A DNA stretch of 50,236 nt, taken from NCBI GenBank assembly GCA_035443945.1, contig DAOMNQ010000019.1, forward strand, positions 1 through 50,236. Reading direction: 5' to 3'. The position numbers and the translations under genes are program-made. Numbering within the stretch: the stretch's first letter is position 1; the number at the start of each line of letters is the position of its first letter. This DNA comes from CAADGN01 sp035443945. Its GTDB lineage: Bacteria; Planctomycetota; Phycisphaerae; Phycisphaerales; UBA1924. The notes beneath the pieces were generated by a model that was given only the letters and a program-made list of their open reading frames with translations, did not search any database and had not been told where the DNA came from. Positions 44,107 through 50,236 of the stretch are shown piece by piece.

Positions 44107-45426
44107 TCAGGACGCGAGCCAGACCTCGACGACCAGCAGCCCCACCGCCGCCGCTCCGACGATCGCGCACGCCAGTTTGACGCGGCTCGCGACCGCGTCG
44201 ATCGACAGCCGATCGATCCGCGCCCCGACCAGCGCGCGCAGCCGCCGCCGGCGCAGCCCGATCGACCCGTGCCGCCACGAGAACCGCTCCGGCTCCGACC
44301 CGTTGAGCATCGCCACCCGACCCAACGCGCTCGCCATCGCCCTCGCCGCATCGTGCGAAACCGTCCCCGGCGCGTCCGGCGAAGGGTGCGTGCTCTCGCT
44401 CAGGCTCCGGGCCGCGAACGCGTCCGCCTGCCACTCGAAGCGCCGGCTGACGAACCCGAACACCGCAAGCCCGACCGCGAGCGAGACCATGACCACGCCG
44501 ATCGCCGGCCACCCGTTCGCGGCATCGACGCCCAGCACGCGCCCCGCCGCGCTCGCGCCCGCGCCCGCGACGGTCGCGCTTCCGAGAAAGGCGGCCGCGA
44601 GCCACGGCGCGTGCCGATGCCGCACGTGCCCGACCTCGTGCGCCATCACCGCCTCGACCTCCTCCGCGGGCAGGCTCTCCAGCAGGGCGTCCGTCAGCAG
44701 CACGTACCGCGCCGGCCCCAGGAACCCCACCACCGCGCCGTTGAGCATCGTCCCGTCCGTCCGCCACACCAGCAGCCCGCGCACGCGCACCCCGTTCGCC
44801 CGCAGCACGCGCTCGAGCCGATCCCGCAACTCGCCCGGCCCGAGCGGCGCCGTGTCCCACAACCATCGCAGCGCGAGCGGCAGCAACGCGATCACCACCA
44901 CGACGCCCGCCAGTTGCAGCACGCCCTGCGCCGGCGCGACGAACTCCGGCCTCACCGCCCACGCCGGCAGCGCGCTTGCCCACGGCGGCGCCTCGGGAAG
45001 CCCGGGCGACGCCGCACGCACCCCCTCATCCGCCAGCACCGCCGATTCCGCGAGCCACAGCGCCACCTCCGCCCATCCCAGAATGAGCGCGACCGGCACC
45101 GCCGCGAACAGCACGTGATGCCGCACCGCCTGCACCACGAACGCCCTCCGCGTCGGCAGCGCGGGCACATGCAGCCCCTCGTCGAACCGGCGCATCAGCA
45201 TCGCCTCGCGCAACCGACGCTCGACCGGGTAGATCGCCCACCACCCCGCGACGAACACCGCGAGCGGCGGGGCGGCCGCCAACAACTCATCCACCAGGAG
45301 CAGGTCGCCCACGCCCGCGCGCACCGCGTCCAGCCACCCGACCGCCAGCACGTTCCACGCGTGCAGCCCCACCGCCGCCGGCCTCGACCACGCGACCACC
45401 CGCTCCGCTCGGCGAGCCTCGCGCAC
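44107..45426 (-). CDS. M48-family membrane zinc metalloprotease (main frame)
   Basis: 439 aa from GTG 45426. The metal motif VEAVMAHEVGHVRHRHAPW (HEXXH) and the third ligand region FEWQADAFAA are both present, flanked by several membrane segments; the organisation resembles Ste24/HtpX peptidases, which degrade membrane proteins. The true N-terminus appears to lie in another frame: the frame at 45287-45601 holds a convincing membrane start and breaks off where this frame begins. GTG 45426 has no ribosome site. The gene is therefore probably frameshifted or needs a sequence correction near 45440. Confidence 0.75.
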   Translation of the reverse strand: MREARRAERVVAWSRPAAVGLHAWNVLAVGWLDAVRAGVGDLLLVDELLAAAPPLAVFVAGWWAIYPVERRLREAMLMRRFDEGLHVPALPTRRAFVVQAVRHHVLFAAVPVALILGWAEVALWLAESAVLADEGVRAASPGLPEAPPWASALPAWAVRPEFVAPAQGVLQLAGVVVVIALLPLALRWLWDTAPLGPGELRDRLERVLRANGVRVRGLLVWRTDGTMLNGAVVGFLGPARYVLLTDALLESLPAEEVEAVMAHEVGHVRHRHAPWLAAAFLGSATVAGAGASAAGRVLGVDAANGWPAIGVVMVSLAVGLAVFGFVSRRFEWQADAFAARSLSESTHPSPDAPGTVSHDAARAMASALGRVAMLNGSEPERFSWRHGSIGLRRRRLRALVGARIDRLSIDAVASRVKLACAIVGAAAVGLLVVEVWLAS

Positions 45427-45601
45427 GTGCCGCGTCGCGTCCAGCCCACGCCCACACCGCCACGAAGCCCGCCAACGCCGCCATCGGCGCGAGCGACGCG
45501 ATCGCCGCCCACGGCGCGCTCAGACCGCCAGGGGCGTCCACCCCCAGCGCATCGCGGAGGTTGCCCACGATGAAGACCGCGATGACGAGCAGGTGCATCA
45601 T
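45287..45601 (-). pseudogene. N-terminal fragment of the M48 protease in a shifted frame
   Basis: The first 54 residues of this 104-aa frame form two good membrane helices (MMHLLVIAVFIVGNL and APMAALAGFVAVWAWAG). After about 45440 the text turns Arg/Gly-rich and non-coding in character, exactly where the M48 frame takes over (LDATRHVREARRAERVV). ATG 45601 lies 15 nt after the upstream lipoprotein stop, as expected for an operon gene. A 1-nt insertion or 2-nt deletion between frames would restore a single protein of about 490 aa. Confidence 0.55.
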
Positions 45602-45616
45602 GCCCCGCGCCGCGCC

Positions 45617-47134
45617 TCACTCCCCCCGCGGCCGCCTGACCTCGCCCAGGTCGATCAGCACGCCGTCCGGCTGGTACAGGTCCGCGTTCAGCAAATCGCG
45701 GTCGATGCTCGTGAAGACCAGGCTCGTGCGCCCGAGCCGCGCCGCCGTCACCAGGTCCGGCATGCTCGGCCCCGCGTACTCCCGGTTCCGCGCCTTCTGG
45801 GCGTGGAAGTGGTAGTGCGCGAGCGCACGGTCGCTCGCGTCGATCATGTCCTGCGACGCCACGAACTCGCGGTCGTGCCGACGCTGGCTCGCCCGCGGCA
45901 CGAACAGCACCGCTCGCACGGGCTCCCCCTCCGACTCGACGATCCCGCCGTACTCCGTCGTCCCGTCGTCGCGGTCGAGGTCCGCCTGCCGGAACAACTC
46001 GCGGCGCACATGCTCGTCCGCCAGCGCATCGTCGATCAACAGGATGGTCAGCAGGTCCGCCCACGTCAGCCGTTCCTCCCAGTCCGAGAGCCGGTCCGGA
46101 TGCGGCTTCGTGAACTCCGTGTCGTCCTTCACGCGTCGGTAGTGCCGACGATCGGCGAGACGCGACCGCACCTCCGACAACAACTCGGCCCGCCCCGCCG
46201 CGATCCACTCGGGCCGGTTCGCCGTCGCCCACCGTATCGGCTCGGCGTGCCGAAGCCCCAGCCCGCGCCGCCGCTCCGAATCCAGCGGCGCGATCGCCCG
46301 AGTCGCCTCCCCCCACCACGCCGCGTTCTCGCGCTTCGACCCGTCGCGAAGCGAGCGGAGCCACTTCAGTTCCTCGCCCGTCACAGGGGCGGCCGCAAGG
46401 TCGCGGAACGCCGCGCGGATGTCCTCGACGGCCGCCCGAGACTCCCCCGACACGCCGGACGTGTCCATCGTGGTAAGCACCTCGGCCCGGCGCACGCCCG
46501 TCGGGTCGAGCCGGCCCAGCAGGTCCCATGCGCTCGCCCTCACGCGCTCGTCGTACCGCGCGTCGCCCGGCCCGGGATCGGTCTGCGGGTCGAGGAAGAC
46601 CCCGAGCACGACCTCCTCGACCGGCCGTCCCGGGTGCAGCGCCTCAATCGCCCGCCACTCCGCCCGCTCATTGTCCTTTACCGAGAGCATCGGCCTCGAC
46701 AGGCTCCGCACCAGCGCGCTCGTCGCGTCCGCCCACCCGCTCCGCGCCGCGACCGTCCCCAGAAGCGCGACCACCTCCCGGTCCGGCTCGTGCGGCAGCA
46801 TCAGCGACACCAACTGACGCGAGTCCGCCTCGTGCTCCGCGTCCGACAGCACCGCCCGCAACGAAGCCATCCGCAGATCACGCGGCTCGCTCCGGCTCCA
46901 CGCGATCGCCTTGAGCGCCTCGCGCGTGACGTTGCGGTCGGCGGCGTTCCCCGCCGAGGCCTCCCACGCCGGCCCGACCGCCTCGACGCGTGCCTTCGTC
47001 GAGAGTTTGGGGTTGCGGGCGTCACTGAGCGGATCCGCGGTTCGGGCCGCCCCCCCCGCACCGCCGCACCCGGCCGCCACGCACGCCGCCAGCGCGATCA
47101 CCACACACCATCCGCCCTGCCGCTTCGTGCTCAT
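45617..47134 (-). CDS. Lipoprotein of unknown function with HEAT-like helical region
   Basis: 505 aa. Type II signal peptide with lipobox VAAGC at about residue 23, followed by a short GG/AA linker. Residues about 40-270 are helical and repeat-like (REALKAIAWSRSEPRDLRMASLRAVL), recalling HEAT or armadillo scaffolds. The C-terminal half is acidic and contains DLDRDDGTTEYGG and a HFHAQKARNREYAGPS segment of unknown fold. Anchored in the periplasm or outer membrane. ATG 47134 is 8 nt after TAGACT and lacks a Shine-Dalgarno. The M48 protease gene follows directly. Confidence 0.72.
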   Translation of the reverse strand: MSTKRQGGWCVVIALAACVAAGCGGAGGAARTADPLSDARNPKLSTKARVEAVGPAWEASAGNAADRNVTREALKAIAWSRSEPRDLRMASLRAVLSDAEHEADSRQLVSLMLPHEPDREVVALLGTVAARSGWADATSALVRSLSRPMLSVKDNERAEWRAIEALHPGRPVEEVVLGVFLDPQTDPGPGDARYDERVRASAWDLLGRLDPTGVRRAEVLTTMDTSGVSGESRAAVEDIRAAFRDLAAAPVTGEELKWLRSLRDGSKRENAAWWGEATRAIAPLDSERRRGLGLRHAEPIRWATANRPEWIAAGRAELLSEVRSRLADRRHYRRVKDDTEFTKPHPDRLSDWEERLTWADLLTILLIDDALADEHVRRELFRQADLDRDDGTTEYGGIVESEGEPVRAVLFVPRASQRRHDREFVASQDMIDASDRALAHYHFHAQKARNREYAGPSMPDLVTAARLGRTSLVFTSIDRDLLNADLYQPDGVLIDLGEVRRPRGE

Positions 47135-47142
47135 GGTGTCCG

Positions 47143-47148
47143 AGTCTA
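47143..47148 (-). promoter_or_regulatory. -10-like element before lipoprotein gene
   Basis: TAGACT on the minus strand, 8 nt from ATG 47134. Confidence 0.4.
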
Positions 47149-47208
47149 CACCCGCCCGCCGACCCCTCCCGGACTACCATTCGCCGTCGCACGACGCGAC
47201 GCGACCGC

Positions 47209-47469
47209 ATGGCCAAGACCGCCGCACAATCCGAAAGCCCGACGCTCCGCGACCGGGTCGCACGCGTCATCGAACTGATTCGGCCCGCCGTCCAGGCCGA
47301 CGGCGGCGACCTCGAACTCGTCGGCGTCACCCAGTCCGGCCTCGTCCGGATCCGGTTCCACGGGGCCTGCGTCGGATGCCCTTCCGCATCCATGACCCTC
47401 CAGATGGGCATCGAGCGGAACCTGAAAGCCCACGTCCCCGAGGTTTCGGGGGTCGAAGCGGTCGAGTGA
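47209..47469 (+). CDS. Nfu/NifU C-terminal-type Fe-S cluster carrier
   Basis: 86 aa. RPAVQADGGDLELVGV followed by HGACVGCPSASMTLQMGIE, with the CxxC motif that binds a bridging [4Fe-4S] cluster between two subunits. Delivers Fe-S clusters to target enzymes. ATG 47209 has no clear ribosome site; TACCAT at 47175-47180 might act as -10. Confidence 0.9.
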   Translation: MAKTAAQSESPTLRDRVARVIELIRPAVQADGGDLELVGVTQSGLVRIRFHGACVGCPSASMTLQMGIERNLKAHVPEVSGVEAVE

Positions 47470-47559
47470 CCTGGGCGTCCAGCCCCAAGGCCGTACGAAA
47501 CCCGTCCCAAAGTCCTCGCGGGCAGCGGGAACCAATCCAACCATCTGGGCACAAAGTGT

Positions 47560-47587
47560 TTGTGTCGAACCCCCGATCCGGTATGCT
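47560..47587 (+). promoter_or_regulatory. Probable csrA promoter
   Basis: TTGTGT (47560-47565), 16-nt spacer, TATGCT (47582-47587), about 50 nt before csrA. The resulting leader includes GGA triplets, one in the GGAGG ribosome site, so CsrA could bind its own mRNA (inference). Confidence 0.55.
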
Positions 47588-47636
47588 CCGGGCGGTGGAC
47601 CGTGGCTGGACGCTGCGGGTATTCGGAGGCGGCAAC

Positions 47637-47849
47637 ATGCTTGTCATCACCCGGCGCGAGGGCGAGGAGGTCGTCATCGGCGACCCGCGACACCCTCTCG
47701 GAGTCGTTCGCATCGCGTCGATCAAGGGCGAGCGCGTGAGAGTCGCGTTCGACTTCCCGCGCGACGTGGACATCCACAGACGCGAGATCGCCGACCAGAT
47801 CGTCAGCGAGGAACCGGCCGTCGCCGACGCGGCGGTCGCCGCCCGCTGA
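47637..47849 (+). CDS. csrA: Carbon storage regulator CsrA
   Basis: 70 aa. MLVITRREGEEVVIG start (RNA-contacting Arg near residues 6-7), GVVRIASIKGERVRVAFDFP, and HRREIADQI helix. Dimeric RNA-binding protein that blocks or stabilises mRNAs at GGA sites. The usual AP-x-x-v-x-VHR core reads FPRDVDIHRRE here. GGAGG 7 nt before ATG 47637. The extended frame upstream (towards 46911) is not coding. Confidence 0.93.
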   Translation: MLVITRREGEEVVIGDPRHPLGVVRIASIKGERVRVAFDFPRDVDIHRREIADQIVSEEPAVADAAVAAR

Positions 47850-47872
47850 GCCACGATCAGACATCGACCGCC

Positions 47873-47892
47873 CACGGGCCTCGCCGCCCGTG
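47873..47892. terminator. Hairpin between convergent csrA and ndk
   Basis: Seven-base-pair stem CACGGGC/GCCCGTG with a 6-nt loop in a 49-bp convergent gap. No U-run, so termination strength is uncertain. Confidence 0.4.
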
Positions 47893-47898
47893 CCGCCG

Positions 47899-48369
47899 TC
47901 ACTCCGGCTTGCCGCCCGAGAGGTCGTAGACCCACCCCTCCACAGCCCGCTCGTACGTCAGCACCTCGCCCGGCGCGAAGAACAGGCCCAGTTCACGCTC
48001 CGCCGCTTCCGGGCTGTCCGAGCCGTGGATCAGGTTGAAACTGTTGGATACGCCGAAGTCGCCGCGGATCGTCCCCGGCTCGGCCTTCGACCCGAAGGTC
48101 GCCCCCATCATCTTGCGGCAGACCCCGATCGCCCCGTTCCCCCGCACCGCCAGCACCAGCACCGGCTGGCTCGTCATGAACTTCACCAGTCCCGGGTAGA
48201 ACGGCTTCTCCCGGTGGGCCTCGTAGTGGCGCGCGGCCAGTTCCTGCGAGATCCGCATCAGTTTGCACCCGACGACCTGCAGCCCCTTGTCCTCGAACCG
48301 CCCCAGAATCCGCCCCATCAGCCCCCGCTGCACCGCGTCGGGCTTCAGAATGATCAGCGTCGTCTCCAT
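47899..48369 (-). CDS. ndk: Nucleoside diphosphate kinase
   Basis: 156 aa. ETTLIILKPDAVQRGLMG start, KPFYPGLVKFMTSQPVL, then SNSFNLIHGSDSPEAAERE with the phosphorylated His. Balances NTP pools by phosphate transfer from ATP. Slightly longer than the usual 140-150 aa because of a C-terminal VEGWVYDLSGGKPE tail. AGGAGG 9 nt before ATG 48369. Confidence 0.97.
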   Translation of the reverse strand: METTLIILKPDAVQRGLMGRILGRFEDKGLQVVGCKLMRISQELAARHYEAHREKPFYPGLVKFMTSQPVLVLAVRGNGAIGVCRKMMGATFGSKAEPGTIRGDFGVSNSFNLIHGSDSPEAAERELGLFFAPGEVLTYERAVEGWVYDLSGGKPE

Positions 48370-48437
48370 CTCAAATCGCCTCCTGTTTCGTGTGGGCCGA
48401 ACCATAGCCCCGGGGGCGAGCCACAGGCTCCGCGCCT

Positions 48438-49151
48438 TCACTCGAAGACGTGCGACGCGACCCCTCCCGCGGCCATCACGCCTCCCCCGAACCCGAGCAG
48501 GACGGAGAAGCCCAGCGTCGCCAGCATCCCCCCCACCAGCGCTGTCCCGCAAAGCCCTCCGATCCGGATCCCCAGCGGCTCGGTGCTCCGTCCCCACAGG
48601 TCCGCCCAGGCAACCAGGCACCCGAAGCAGCCCAGCCCCCACAGAAAGAGTCCGACGAGCGCAGTTCCCATCAGCACCGTGCCCTCCGTTCCCGCGCTCC
48701 GATCGAGCATGGCGGCGACCAGCGCGATCGCAGCGCACAGCGGCGCAACCAGCCACGGGCCGTGAAGAACCGGAAGGCACCGAACCCAGTTGGCGAAGAG
48801 CGCGGACCGCACGGCGTGCCGAGCCATTCGCGTCGCCAGCCAGCCGACTGACCAACTTCCGGCGACCATCACGCTCATCAACCCGAACGCGGCCACCATC
48901 GCGCCCCAGTGCCAGCCGAGCACACCCGCGCCCAGCGCGTACACCGGAATCACGACCCCGTACTGCCGGAGCCTCGCCGTGCGGAGCGCGGGCCAGGCCC
49001 GCTCGGCGTCGCGCACCCGCTCGTCCAACGCAATCTCGCGCGTCCCGATCTCCGCACCGCACTCCGGGCAAGGCCCCATCGGCAGCCCGCCGACGCAGTA
49101 GCCGCACTCGCGGCAGGACATCCCTTCGGGCAGGCGTTCAGACTCGGTCAA
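48438..49151 (-). CDS. Zinc-ribbon membrane protein of unknown function
   Basis: 237 aa from TTG 49151 (GGGAG 4-5 nt upstream); ATG at residue 11 (MSCRECGY) is an alternative. The N-terminus has a CxxC ... CxxC zinc ribbon (CRECGYCVGGLPMGPCPECG), then about six membrane segments beginning near residue 65. Such ribbon-plus-membrane proteins are frequent in planctomycetes (from memory) but unnamed. It stands upstream of ndk on the same strand with a 68-bp gap. Confidence 0.72.
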   Translation of the reverse strand: MTESERLPEGMSCRECGYCVGGLPMGPCPECGAEIGTREIALDERVRDAERAWPALRTARLRQYGVVIPVYALGAGVLGWHWGAMVAAFGLMSVMVAGSWSVGWLATRMARHAVRSALFANWVRCLPVLHGPWLVAPLCAAIALVAAMLDRSAGTEGTVLMGTALVGLFLWGLGCFGCLVAWADLWGRSTEPLGIRIGGLCGTALVGGMLATLGFSVLLGFGGGVMAAGGVASHVFE

Positions 49152-49563
49152 GGCCGCTCCCTTCGCCGATCGTGCCCTCGCAGTCAGGTACGCGAGCCTG
49201 TGCGTTCCCGTTCGAGCGTCCCGAAACCGCCCAGCGATTCCTTGGGATGGCGACCAAATCCCGCCGCCAGTTTACCCAGATTGACAATCACGAAATCTCT
49301 GCAAATCACAGTGGAATGTCGAGTTGCACGGCCTGCCGACTCTCTGTATCTTCGTGTCGTGCGCTCACGATGGCGCACCGCGGCGCGTGCGTTCCCCGCA
49401 CCGCTTCGTGGGCACCCCCAGGCAGGAAGCCCGATCTGTCCGAACGCCGGCGGCGACAGTCGCCGGTTCAACCTCGCCCCACCCCCCGGCCGCCGGGATG
49501 TGAGACGAGAGCGCCCGGAGGAAGCGCTCCGTTTCGCGCCCGGCGGCCGGTCCTTTGGCGCGC
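49152..49563. other. 412-bp gap, no gene supported
   Basis: An AT-richer patch (about 49270-49325) stands out from the surrounding GC-rich DNA. On the plus strand TTGCAC, 17 nt, TATCTT (about 49323-49351) is promoter-like, with a CCGGCGGCGACAGTCGCCGG hairpin about 100 nt further on. A small RNA is possible but unproven. The 127-aa minus-strand frame here looks non-coding. Confidence 0.35.
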
Positions 49564-50236
49564 TCACTCAACGTCCATCTGCAGCGCGCGCACCAGGAAG
49601 CCGTAGATGTCCGCCGCCTCCTCGATGCGTTTGCTCGTCGGCTTGCCCGCCCCGTGCCCCGCCCGAGGCTCGATGCGGATGAGCGTCGGGTTGCCGCACG
49701 ACTGCACCCGCTGCAACTCGGCCGCGAACTTGTAACTGTGCCACGGCGCCACGCGGTCGTCGCCTTCCGCCGTCGTGACGAGCGTCGGCGGATAGCAAAC
49801 GCCCTCGCGCAGATTGTGGTAGGGCGAGTACGCGAAGAGCGACCGGAACTCCTCCGCGTTCTCCGCGATGCCGAAGTCCGTCTGCCAGTTGCGAGCGTTC
49901 GCGCTCTGGAGGTGGTACCGCAGCATGTCCATCACCCCCACCGCCGGCAGGCACGCCCCGAAGAGGTCCGGCCGCTGCGTCATGCACGCCCCGACCAGCA
50001 GACCGCCGTTGCTCCCGCCCTGGATCGCCAGCCGCGGGGTCGAGGTGTAGCCGTTCTCGATAAGCCACTCCGCCGCCGCGATGAAGTCGTCGAAGACGTT
50101 CTGCTTGTTGGCCTTCGTCCCCGCGACGTGCCAATCCTTGCCGTACTCGCCCCCGCCGCGGAGGTTCGGCATCGCCCAGATGCCGCCCATCTCCAGCCAC
50201 ACGATCCGCGTGACGCTGAACGAGGGCGTCATCGAG
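49564..50236 (-). CDS. Prolyl oligopeptidase family protein (S9), C-terminal catalytic part; 5' end outside window
   Basis: About 224 residues visible. Typical text SFSVTRIVWLEMGGIWAMPN, LRGGGEYGKDWHVAG, nucleophile elbow IQGGSNGGLLVGACM (Ser), TAEGDDRVAPWHSYKF (Asp) and EPRAGHGAGKPTSKRIEE (His) complete the catalytic triad. Cleaves short peptides after proline. The coding frame continues past the right edge, so the apparent ATG at 50232 is internal and the beta-propeller domain lies outside. Confidence 0.93.
   Translation of the reverse strand, partial: SMTPSFSVTRIVWLEMGGIWAMPNLRGGGEYGKDWHVAGTKANKQNVFDDFIAAAEWLIENGYTSTPRLAIQGGSNGGLLVGACMTQRPDLFGACLPAVGVMDMLRYHLQSANARNWQTDFGIAENAEEFRSLFAYSPYHNLREGVCYPPTLVTTAEGDDRVAPWHSYKFAAELQRVQSCGNPTLIRIEPRAGHGAGKPTSKRIEEAADIYGFLVRALQMDVE

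Noticed and set aside
49450..49560. Words resembling RNase P RNA (GACAGTCGCC ... GGAGGAAG)
   Set aside because: Only two short words match, and the remaining conserved core would have to lie inside the S9 peptidase coding region, which is intact.
49184..49567. 127-aa minus-strand frame in the right-hand gap
   Set aside because: Arg/Gly/Pro-rich with no ribosome site or domain; composition matches other non-coding shadows.

Overview
The window is GC-rich, densely packed bacterial DNA that fits a planctomycete, most likely class Phycisphaerae. Two large secreted proteins carry the planctomycete-type N-terminal LEPR-XLL-like motif (ALEGRVLLA and ALEARVVLD). A serine-recombinase/DUF2924 cassette of a kind I associate with planctomycetes sits at the left edge. 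KdsB implies a Kdo-containing, LPS-type outer membrane. No phylogeny could be run, so the assignment is inference.

Layout. 1-2300: mobile-element-like block with a 76-aa protein, DUF2924 and a serine recombinase cut by the left edge, all on the minus strand, plus a divergent JAB/RadC-like gene. 2540-2725: initiator tRNA-Met with its own promoter and downstream hairpins. 2850-6410: purD, a DUF4340 membrane-anchored protein and a class-I-amidotransferase (C26) hydrolase. 6438-10061: giant secreted protein with VCBS/FG-GAP repeats followed by a seven-unit propeller-like module. 10149-17075: pntB, pntA, hrpA. 17100-20662: ribokinase-family gene coupled to a GH38-like glycosidase. 20946-24434: cytochrome-oxidase assembly operon (ctaB, ABC ATPase, ABC permease, SCO1). 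24441-27142: pepP, a pseudo-receiver and tilS. 27195-29553: DUF6115-like membrane protein and a secreted cyclophilin with the same seven-unit module. 29724-33809: TPR protein, kdsB, adenine deaminase. 33943-36071: def, fmt and a small HEIGHH metalloprotein.

36001-42563 is a five-gene minus-strand operon: M20 deacylase, class III aminotransferase, AstA, AstD and an agmatinase-like ureohydrolase. It looks like an arginine succinyltransferase pathway in which the ureohydrolase replaces AstB and the M20 enzyme replaces AstE. After it come a TPR-sulfotransferase, an M48 peptidase with an apparent frameshift, a lipoprotein, an Nfu-type Fe-S protein, csrA, ndk, a zinc-ribbon membrane protein, and the C-terminal part of a prolyl oligopeptidase cut by the right edge.

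A recurring pattern is a -10-like TANNNT hexamer only 6-10 nt before the start codon of first-in-operon or solitary genes that lack a Shine-Dalgarno sequence. Internal operon genes mostly carry GGAG/GGAGG. This suggests widespread leaderless transcription. GTG and TTG starts are frequent.
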